From contig CAJNYU010001910.1 in the NCBI GenBank assembly GCA_905331475.1, forward strand, positions 62,001-126,000: a stretch of DNA of 64,000 bases. Direction: 5' to 3'. The position numbers and the translations under genes were made by a program. Origin of the DNA: Rotaria socialis. Taxonomy: Eukaryota; Rotifera; Eurotatoria; Philodinida; Philodinidae. Below are positions 32,071 to 42,785 of the stretch, piece by piece. How positions within the stretch are numbered: the stretch's first letter is position 1; each line of letters begins with the position of its first letter. Below the pieces are notes generated by a model. That model was not told where the DNA came from, made no database searches, and was given only the letters and a program-made list of their open reading frames with translations.

Positions 32071-35000
32071 CTGTAAAAGAATTGCGTTCTGTAGAATTTA
32101 TAAATGATAATATCCAATAAAATCAATTTAAATCTAAAAATTTGACCAATAGGGATGTGAAATAAAATAAATGTTCAATATATTTGACTCGAGGGAACTT
32201 GACGTGCGTTGCGTTTTGAAATTAGATCTTAACTTTTTATTTATTTGAAAATGAAACCTGTCAAGAATTTTTAATACAGTAGGGGACGTTTGTTTTAGAA
32301 TTTACCAGTGTGACAAGTATTGTCATTTGCTGCTCTTTTTTTTATTCCTACCGAGAGATTATGGGCACCAATGGGGATCGCTAAGTCGTGAGTTTCATGT
32401 GAGTTCTCCTGTGAGACCTCGTGCACTAGACCAAAGGAGAAAAAAAAGACGAGAGAATTTGTAAAATGAAACGATTAATCTGTTTTTCTTCGTAGAGAGA
32501 AGCAGAGAGAGAAACAGAGAGAGAGAGAGAGAGAAAGAGCTCGTGCACGAGAGCGTGAAAAGGTCAAAATGATGTGAGGAAAATCCTCTTCTCGTCGTCG
32601 CCGTTTTTTTCTGTTCTTCTTCTTGGAAACAAATTATCTTTCTCTCTTATTCTTTTTCGTTTCCTTCTCTTTTTTTTTCTATAACTTTTTTGCGCTAGAG
32701 TAGGAACCAATGAGAAAAGAAAACGTTGGAACCTGAGCCAATCCTCGATTAGTGTCAAGAAAAATGATCATGATCAACATCTTCGTTAGTACTAACTCAT
32801 TTTTCATCAATAATGCTCGCAAAGGCTAACTTTTTGCTCGTTTCATCATCTTTTGTATTTGATGATATGAGGAGAGAATGAAAGAATACGATGTGTGATC
32901 GTTGTTCCACTCAATCAGACGCCGTTCCATTGCATCTTTCGCTCTCTTTTTTTTTATATCTTTGGAGAAATCAACGAGACCAGGGAATTCTTCCTTCTTT
33001 CCTATCTTTCAACGACAAAAAAAAAAAGAAATGAGGAGGAGACTAAAAATCGACAAAAGACATTAATATATGGCTGTGTGCAAAAGAACAAATCAACATG
33101 TATGATGAAAGAGAGGGTGGCGGATAAATTTTCAGCGCTTATCGGAATGAAAAGTCATCTTCTCCCAATGATTATCATTCATGACATAGATACTATATGG
33201 AAAATGACCACTTTTACGACTCCTTAGAGTCATATACAGAAGAGAGTTCGATTAATGTTCACATTTTCTATCGCATATGCTAGTTCTTATCTTTCATAGA
33301 AAGGACAAATGAATGTGAATCGATGATATTAATGATAATTCTTTTTTTTTCTTTAACAAAAAAAGCAACAAACTATTGAACAGGTGTAGTGCTACTATGA
33401 GAGGAAAAAGAAAAGGATAAAATGACACTTTTCCGTTTCATTGACATTTTGTTTGGCTCAGATCAATTTATACACATTATACATCAGAAGATGAGTAAAA
33501 CTTGTCAAAGATTAGTTGCGCCTGAACAGGATCGTCTTTTTTTCAGAGTGTCTATTAGATCAAGCTTATTTTAAATTTTAAATTTATTCAATAGCAGACG
33601 TAAGCAGATACGACAAGTGTTGCATGTGCGAAAGATTTCAATCAAACATACACATTGCATCATATTTCATAAATTAGATCGTATCAAGATTTCGTTTTCT
33701 CGCTACAGTCAATCAAGCAGATGTATTTTATTTTCTAATAAAGATAAAAACGAAGAAACTCTTTATTTTTCGTTTGTTTTTCTTGTACATAGTTCTGTCT
33801 AAAAAAAATTTTCCTTAGATTAAAGTTAAAAAAAAGGAACAATTCAATTGATTGTTTTCAAGTGATTTTTATTGGTTTGTTTATGTTTGATGATGGATAC
33901 TCAATGCCATCCATATACATCTATAATGCAAGCTATCTGATTACATTAGTCACAGTATGAAACATTATGTTTGTTTCGTATATTTTAAAGCTAATTTAAG
34001 AACAACACGAAAGCACCGTTTCTTGCATCACGACGCACTTGTGATCTTCAAAAGAATATAGACCCCCTGTTTACATTAACTACCTGCTTGAAACAAACGT
34101 TGTTGTCCTCATCGTCGTCGTCGTGAATGAGAGATTTTTTTTCAAAATCAGTATGCCGCTGCTAGTGTCTATCTTCGATGGAATAAAAGAGGCATCTTAT
34201 ACAATGTTCAATAGTGTGTGTGTGTGTGGGCGTTTTATCAGCATGGAAAGTTAATGATGATTAGATTTGATGGTTGTTTCTTTTTATCTTGTTATTTCGA
34301 TGCTGATTTGAAGAAAACATTAAAAACAAAGAAGAAAACAACTTATTTTCATATGTTGTTTTTACGTTTGAGATGATTTATCATATCATTGAGATGAAAA
34401 TAGGTACATCCATATATGAATGATTCTACATAAGTTAACAAATTGCATTTCGTCCTTTATTTGAATATTCATACTGTTTTGCATAATATTTTTGATTGTG
34501 TGGCAGTGAAAGAATTTCATTACTCAAGACAATTGAATATACACGTCCTCTGAAGACTTAAGAACGTGAATAGGCTATACAATCAAAAATTCGAATATTA
34601 CTACCGCTTGTCGACTCATCTGATTGTTCATTAATGAAATTCTTATATAAAAATAGAATAGAATAGAATATGTGTGCCTGCTCATCATTGATTCTATAAT
34701 AATAGAAATGATGCACTTCAATTTATCTCGTCACTCACTTGACATTTTTATGCTGATGTCTTCGATCAAGACTCTAAATTGTATTTCAAGCATTACGTGA
34801 CTGGGAACTTTTTTCTTCTTCTTCTTCTTCTATACTTGAATTAAACCTAACTATTTTGATCAAGATGATCTTGCGATCATATTTTTCATTCATACGTTTT
34901 TTTGTTTCTTTTTTTATTCTTGAGGCTAGTTTTTTCTTGTTCTTCTTCTTCTATGTGACATAATTTCATTACTTTTACTTTTTGCTGTTTTCTTCATACT

Positions 35001-35184
35001 TCTCATATGTATGTATGAATGTAATGATTAAAAATGACGACAAAAAAGTATGTTAGCTGCTACCTTCATTGTCGATGTCGTTTGAAAAAGGAACACAATA
35101 TAAATGACTCTAGAGAATGAGAACAATACAATGAAATTTTGATCGTTCACTTATTTTGATCGGGCTGCCACTAGCAGGAAAAAA
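32071..35184. other. Region upstream of EBF, up to the STPG gene
   Basis: Probably EBF promoter/5' UTR DNA. It has a (GA)n tract at about 32505-32535, CTT repeats near 34815 and 34940, and a (GT)n tract near 34213. The ORFs seen are short and low-complexity. No coding exon is supported. Confidence 0.5.
32505..32535. repeat. (GA)n-rich tract
   Basis: Imperfect GAGAGA repeats upstream of the EBF gene. GA tracts are common in animal developmental promoters, but no function can be read here. Confidence 0.8.
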
Positions 35185-36367
35185 ATGCAAGACGTTACTT
35201 CACTGCCAACATTTAATGAGAACGGAGGCCGAAATTCATGCATTGAAGAAACTGATTATGAAATACAATCAAAACCAACAACGCCACAGTTAGAACAACA
35301 ACTAGGTCAGCCTTTTCTACCTCCATTAAGATACGATCATGTACTTAATCATAAAATACCACAACGACAAACGAAATTACATAACTATGCACCGCCAGTT
35401 TCTGATCGCGAAGGTTGGTGGCGTATTACAATCAAGGTAAATTTGAAACTACAGTTCAATTTGCCTAGAATCATTTTTAGTGCATATAGGATTCACCAAA
35501 TCCTGGTACATATGATACACATTTAAATACGTTCATTAAAGAAATGATATCTCGCCCAATGACCTATGGTTTTAAAAGTGACGGACGACGACGTGATCCA
35601 CAACCATTAGAACCTAAAGGAAAATTTCTACTACCCGGGGCATATTCAGTAGAAGATTTTGTTGAAAGGTATACAATACTAATTCATTAATAGCCTTCGT
35701 AAGATATTGAAATATTCTTATAGAATGCATCAACTTCGACTTTCCTATGGTTTCAAAGGTCCTGACCGACAAGGTCTTTTAGACAAATCCATGGCAGTTA
35801 ATCAAGATAAGGTATAAATTTCAATAAATTTATAAATATCAATTTGGTTTTCTACTAAAATACTAAACATAGAATATCGATGTTCCACCAGGATTATATG
35901 AAACACAAAAATATCAAACATTTGATAGTGCTGTTGAATCGAGCAGGTTAGTTAGCTATTAAAAATAAAATTGTAACTTATCAAATAATGCTCAACATAC
36001 TTTATTTAGACACAGCGTTTTTAAATCGAAAACTACACGTAAAATATTTCTTCCAGTGAGTTCTTTTTTTATATGGCAATCGAATTGAACAATTCAGTGA
36101 AATTTTTAATTTTCAATATAGAAAATTGGTCCAGCACCTGGCGATTATGAACCGAAAACTAGTGTGACCAATGAGCATAGTCCAAACATAACATCCGCAT
36201 TTCGTAGTAGTACGAATCGCTTTCATGTAAAATTATCAAAAATACCTGGCCCAGGAACTTATGAAAAATTGGCGAATTTTCCTCCACCAAAACAACTCAA
36301 TAAATTATCGATGCGTGGAGTATTTTTTAATGCTAACTTTGCAAATCAAGCGACAAATCCTATTTAA
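35185..36367 (+). CDS. STPG4: STPG4-like sperm-tail PG-rich repeat protein
   Basis: Exons 35185-35436, 35490-35668, 35724-35811, 35873-35946, 36010-36055 and 36122-36367 encode 294 aa. Seen: EGWWRITIKDSPNPGTY, TYGFKSDGRRRDPQP, SYGFKGPDRQG, then the PG-rich repeats IDVPPGLYE, IGPAPGDYEPK and IPGPGTYEKLANFPPP. The order (WWR block, F-K blocks, then PGP repeats, then a FFN end) follows vertebrate STPG4. The PGPGxY repeat occurs in axonemal and cytoskeletal proteins; a ciliary role is an inference. AATAAA at 36415-36420. Confidence 0.75.
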
Positions 36368-38629
36368 AAACATTCTTGTTTTTGTTGCTTTGTTTTTATT
36401 CTTTTTGTACAATCAATAAATGGCATGGCTATGAAAAACAAAAATATATTAAAAAAGTTGCCATTGCGATCAAATGGAAAGTACTTATACATTGCTAGTA
36501 GAAGCAGTTCAATTCATAACTGTTTTCTTATACTAAACTTTATTGACAGTTTCTTCAAGCAAAAACTGTGAACAAGTCAAGTTTAAAAATTAGAAATATC
36601 TTTGCTTCTGCTAATTTATTCGGCATAAATAAAAATATTTACTTGATTTTCATGATGGTGAATGCAAATTACAATGAAGTCGAATCGACTGCTTCGTAAC
36701 AGCATAGCAGCTTTTTTTTTTATAAGCAAATTCGCTTAGCTCCAATTAGAATGACATGGAGATAGATCTTTATTTAGTTCGAATATAGAAAACAAGTTCT
36801 TCAAATAGTTAATGTATTTTTCAAACTCTACCGATGATAATCGATCAATGTATGTCAAAACTAATGCCATTCTGCAAAGTCAATGATGGAAGTTAACTTT
36901 AGTTTTATTGATCAAAGACATTGTCTTGCAGAATGAGTAGAAAATAAACATCAATCTCAATGGAAAACAGACTGTTAAAAGCACGAGAGGTATTAACACG
37001 AATGCTGTAGCACGACAAACAATAAACGCAAATGTTCAATCGACTGAAAGAGTAATCGGTTATGTTTAGGTACACCTTCTATCTGAAATGAATTTAAGAA
37101 GTTATAAAAAGAAATAAATATTACTATGTAAAAGAACTATTGTTAATGAGCAGAATAGAAAATACTTACACATTAATTTCATGAATATATCATTGAACAT
37201 TTTTTCTCATCAATGCATTCTATCCTTCAACGTAATCAATCTCGAAGTGCAAGTCTTCTGGGATTGCAATCAATTTTTAAGGATTCGAAGACTACAAGTA
37301 AAACATCAATGTTTCAAACACGGGTTGACAGCCTCAACACATTAGTCATTTCAATATACTGTCCCTTACATTGATTCAATTACAATAATATTCTTCCATA
37401 ATAGTGAACTCTTCGTTGCATAATTCTATTAGATTTTTGCATATACACTATTATTGCTATATGTTCACTTGATTTTACATTTTGTACTAATTATTTTTTG
37501 TTAAAACGACTTTTGTGCTGAAGATATTTGCATTTCACACTTACAAATGCAATTTAAATTCGATGGTAATTTTCATTCGCTGTTTTTTTTTTTTTGTGAG
37601 CTTCATTTCAACAATAAATAGAGAGAACTATCAGAGTAAATGAAAGAAACATTTGTGGAAGAATAATGATAGATTTCAGTTTCTTTTTTCAACATTCAAA
37701 ATATTTGAAACAAAGTGAGAGGTAACGGACGATTGATATTTGAATCCCCGGTCAGAACTCTATATCTAAGTTTTCGCATAGTGATTCAGTTGGCAACTGA
37801 CTTTCAGCTGAAAACATTAGTTAGTAGTGTAATATAATAATATAACTATTGATTTAATGAAGCCTTTTTTGATTCATTTGAATAAATGCATTTGTAAGTC
37901 TTATACATATGGCTTTGATTTTTCTCGTTCATGATAAGTTCAAGATACATAATAGTGAATGCACTTTACTATTTGGCATCAAATCTTGCTGAAAAAAGAA
38001 CATACAATTATTCACTATTATCCATTTGAATGTCAAATTCTTGCCAATATGTATTGAGGTATATGATAAAAGAAACATGTGCTTCATTTGCATAGAAGAA
38101 CATTCGGCTATCTTCAGTACACTATTAGTCACATTTCTTAGCACTAGCCAATATTTTATGTCTTCATTTGCATAACTAAATTTTAGACTTGCTTCTAACA
38201 ATATTATTGATTCTAGAAGTTCATCTTTGAATAGAAATCGAAAATATTTCAACAAGATAGATGGTTGGTTATGGATACAAATAAATTTTATAGAGACAAT
38301 AAAATTATGACAGCATCTCAGGTCGAACGATTAGATAGTAGGATCAGACGCAAATCGTACAAAAAATCGTTGTCTCATGTAAGTCGAACACAAACTATCG
38401 TTAGTTCTACTTTTTGTTCAACTCTTAGTCTGAGATTCTTTGAACGATTTTGTTTACTTATTTGCGATAATGGGTTAGAAACAGAGATCGAAGTCCGATT
38501 ACTGATGCAAACTATCAACATTGAATTGAGAAGAAAGAAAATAATTTTGATTAGGACACTTAACAAAAACATAACTAGACATTTAAAACCAGACGAAAAG
38601 TGTTTGTCTAGTTTGAAAACCGACTATGA
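36368..38629. other. Intergenic DNA between STPG and the ABCC pseudogene
   Basis: AT-rich with no convincing exon. The plus-strand frame 38265-38663 runs antisense into the last ABCC exon and has no recognisable domain, so it is left out. Confidence 0.55.
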
Positions 38630-39179
38630 TCACTTCCGTGACTTGGCTGCTTTTTTTGCTTGATGTCTTAAATAATCAGCTTCGCGCTGGCCAGTTTGTG
38701 CAACAAGTTGTGCAAATTGTGAGTTATTGTCAGACAATAATTCATGAGCGCTAGCAAATTCAACAGCCCGACCTTGTGATAGCACCTAAACAATCAGCCA
38801 TATTTCATGATAGACTAAATAATTCCTTGCGCTTTTCTTACTAGAATCTTGTCACTGTCTATGATTGTTCGTAATCTAAAATAAATTTTAAAACGTGGCG
38901 ACATTCGAGATGTACGTTTTCTTTTACCTGTGAGCTATTGTCAATACAGTGCAATGAATGAATTTACGTCGGATGGCTACTTGAATGATTTCATCTGTTC
39001 TAGAAAAAAAGAAGATTTTGTAATGAAAATTATAATCAATGGCGTTATAAGATTTTTTAGATAACTGAAATTTTAAGGAAAATTATAATAATTCATATAT
39101 ACAAAAGTAAAGACAAGACTCATTTCATCAGGCATATAGATTACTTGTGAATTCATTACGTATAAAGAGAGTATAATTA

Positions 39180-39344
<165 letters not shown>

Positions 39345-39373
39345 CTAGATAGTATATTGCAAAATCCACATTA

Positions 39374-39496
<123 letters not shown>

Positions 39497-40663
39497 CTAA
39501 TTTATTTATGTTTTGATGAAAATAATGTTTTACTTGATTTTTTTCTCGCAAAACTCACTTGAGGAATAATTGAAATATGCCGACGAAGTTCGTATAATGG
39601 AATCTGTTTGGTATCTATTTCATCGATCAGTATTCGACCATCAAGTTCAGCCATGCGAAATAATGCTTGTATGATTGAACTCTTACCAGCACCGGTTCGA
39701 CCAACAATGCCAATCTTGAGACAATAATAATAATAATGATGATCATTATCTCATCTTTCACATATTCTTACTTTTTCGCCTGGCTCAATAGAAATATTGA
39801 TATTGCTAAGTACCCACGATGAATCATCTGAATAACGAAAAGACATATTATCGAAGACGATCGAACCGATTGGCCATCTTGGCGGCAAAATCACTAATTG
39901 ATCACTTGTTGACGATTCTTCCGGTTTCAAATCAATATATTCAATTACTCGTTCCGTACTAGTCATCTATTGAATAGTGGTATGATCAGCAACAATATAT
40001 TCCTTTCAGTCATACACTACCTGTATCATGACATCAACAATTAATCGTACTATCCATTGTACAGAACCCATCAATGTAAAAGAATAAGCCAGAATAAGAC
40101 CCAAATCAGATACAGGCAAATCTACCAACAATACAATCAGTAGAATTAGAGAACTTCACAGAGAAAAAAACAGTTTACTTCGATGAACAAGGAACATCGA
40201 AAATGTGAGAAGACCAATAAAAGCCGCAATCACAGATTCAATTCGCATTGCTAACCATCGGTTCATTGTAAGCATTAAACTAAACGCACGACTATGTTCA
40301 TCGAGATAATAGGAAAAATTTCGTGTGCACATCGTTTGAGCTCCATAGGACCGAATTAATGGTATACCTTGAATTGTTGCGCAAATATAAGAATAGATTG
40401 GTGATCGACCTAAGAAAATGGTTAATGTTTATATTAAAATGGTAAAAAGTTGAACAAAAAATTGATCTACCAAGACTTTCAAGCCGTTTTATATCACGTA
40501 TCGCTGGACTAAAAAATCGACGTATCCGTTCCAGTATTGTACCAACGAATATTAATGATATTAATGAAACTGGTTGAATGTACGCGATAAATGAAATTGT
40601 TGAAGCAATATTAGAAAAAGCCTATTATAATAGAAAAATGATTCTCATACAAAAAAACATTTT

Positions 40664-40785
40664 CTTTGAATTGATTTCAATTCGATTGTATCAATAGATA
40701 TTACCTCGATAAAATTATATGTGGTTTCGGATAGTTTTTCATCAATCGACGAAATATCTTTCGAGCAGCGATTTATAATACGACC
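40664..40785. repeat. 122-bp direct repeat, copy 1 (ABCC TMD2 exon and intron)
   Basis: Identical to 41602-41723. Weaker similarity continues left to about 40612. It covers the exon GRIINRCSKDISSIDEKLSE and part of the next intron. It ends next to the N at 40787. Confidence 0.9.
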
Positions 40786-40786
40786 T

Positions 40787-40787
40787 N
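40787..40787. other. Ambiguous base (N)
   Basis: The only N in the window, exactly where repeat copy 1 stops and the BTB-TLDc pseudogene begins. It may mark an assembly join or unresolved haplotype. Confidence 0.95.
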
Positions 40788-40790
40788 TGC

Positions 40791-41494
40791 ATGTCTCTTG
40801 AATTAGTAACAGTATTAAAGCAACGCAAAGTTATACTCAATGTTGGAGGTAAAAAATATACCACGAGTATTGAGACATTAACGCGTGAAACAGATACTTT
40901 CTTCACTGCATTCTTCTCTGGACAATGCCAACTCGTAATAGATCCTAATGACAATAATAGTGTATTCATTGATCGAAATGGTCAAATCTTTCCATATATT
41001 CTTGAATGATTACGTACAAGTATAATACCAGAAAAAATAATGCAAGACGCAACACTTTTAAAAAGTCTTATAATCGAAGCCGAATATTTTCGTTTACAAG
41101 GTCTGCTGAAAGTATTAGTGAATGAATGCTTTCCGGATGGAACGTTGCTTCAATCACAACATAAGAAGATTTTTGAATCAATTTTATCATAAAATATATC
41201 AACGATGGGAATTAATTTATAAAGGATCACCTGATGGATTTCATGCAGATCCAATTCATTCACGGTGTAATTAGAAAGGAGCAACAATAACGATTATTCA
41301 ATCAGACTAAAATTATCGTGTTAGAGGTTATGCATCTGTTTCATGGACTTCGAATGATGGATACAAAACTGATCCGAGTGCATTTTTATTCACACTGACG
41401 AATCCTCACAATATTCCACCGACGAAATATCCCATCAAGTCAGACAAGGAAGATAAAGCAATTTGTCACAACAGCAGCTACGGTCCGAGATTTG
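40791..41494 (+). pseudogene. BTB(T1)-TLDc protein pseudogene inserted in the ABCC gene
   Basis: Intronless. A KCTD-type T1/BTB domain (VILNVGGKKYTTSIETL, then DRNGQIFPYILE) is followed by a TLDc-like domain (WELIYKGSPDGFHADPIHSRC, YASVSWTSNDGY, AFLFTLTNP). The frame is broken by TGA after FPYILE (41007-41009), a frameshift near 41190, and TAG and TAA within the TLDc part. The C-terminus is cut where the TGTGGG-like tract starts. BTB-plus-TLDc architectures exist in several protists and invertebrates, so the combination is not new. It is on the opposite strand to its ABCC host. Confidence 0.75.
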
Positions 41495-41553
41495 TGTGTG
41501 GGTGTGGGGTGTGGTTGAGTTAAAAATGCAGTCACACACATACCCACACCCTC
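41495..41553. repeat. Telomere-like TGTGGG / CCCACA tracts in fusion orientation
   Basis: 41495-41514 is about three units of TGTGGG type on the plus strand. 19 bp later, 41533-41553 is the complementary CACA..CCCACACCC tract. TGTGGG is the telomeric repeat reported for bdelloid rotifers. A G-rich tract facing a C-rich tract is the order expected at an end-to-end join of two capped ends. The tracts are short and degenerate. Confidence 0.5.
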
Positions 41554-41601
41554 TAGAAAAAGCCTTTTATATAGAAAAATTATTTTCATACAAAACATTT
41601 C

Positions 41602-41723
41602 CTTTGAATTGATTTCAATTCGATTGTATCAATAGATATTACCTCGATAAAATTATATGTGGTTTCGGATAGTTTTTCATCAATCGACGAAATATCTTTC
41701 GAGCAGCGATTTATAATACGACC
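41602..41723. repeat. 122-bp direct repeat, copy 2
   Basis: Identical partner of 40664-40785. It extends left to 41554, where ABCC sequence (10 bases into the following exon) changes abruptly to the telomere-like tract. Confidence 0.9.
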
Positions 41724-42671
41724 CATACAACACAGTGAAACAGAACATTTTTTACTAGAATGAATTTGTACGTAGAAATAAAAGAATAATATTCAACAAG
41801 ACAAATCCTAAAATTGAAAAATATATCCATTGATTATTTTCTACACTCAATGATATTAACCTAGTAGAGTGTAGAAATAATTATCTCGTTTTTTAAACCA
41901 TGCATTCATTGTCATATTTAGAATCGGTGAATGATTTTCAATAGTGCAATTGGCATTTGTTGATTTTGATGCATATCGAATTCGTTCAGCATTTGACCAT
42001 CGACCTAGCCACCAATTGGTGAATAGAGTAAGGACACTAGTTCCCATGAATAGTGTAAATATGATCGCAATGCCCAAGACTCCCCAAAGACTTGCTTGAA
42101 TGTATCGAAGGTAGACGCTACCACTTACTGAACCAATACGCTTAAATTCTTCTGTTTGCTTTTGAACCGATTTCTCAGTTGTTGGTACCAGCAATTTTTC
42201 TGTTTCAGGACTAGTGGGAACTCCTGCGAATAGCTTAGAAAGAAAGAACATTTTGTTGTTTTATTTCAGTGTTCAGTCATAGGTTGCTCTTACCGAGAAT
42301 TGTGTAACGAATTCTGGCGTAGGGGATGAGTTTAACTGACTAGCTGTATCCGATGCAGATGATGAATCCAAACGTGGATTGTTTGTGTTGGTCTGTGTCC
42401 ATTGTTTGAATTCAGGACACATTTGGTGTAATTGCGAATAAGTTCCACTGGCTAATTGATTTCCCTGATTGTGACAGTGGAATAAAAATATTTTCGTACG
42501 ATAGAAAAATATAATATTTTTGATTACTTTATCCAAAAATAAAATTGTCGTAGCATACTTCAAAAATTGAATTTGATGTGTAACTAAAATACACATTTTG
42601 GAGCGTAATCTTCCCAGTATACATCTGGAGAGACGGAATTGAACTGATATTGACTTAATTTCAATAATCTA

Positions 42672-42785
<114 letters not shown>

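Noticed and set aside
37735-37780. tRNA-like GAATCCCCGG stretch
   Set aside because: No matching acceptor, D or anticodon arms could be drawn on either strand.
38265-38663. 132-codon plus-strand ORF upstream of the ABCC stop
   Set aside because: It runs antisense into the last ABCC exon, shows no domain, and lacks splice or promoter support.
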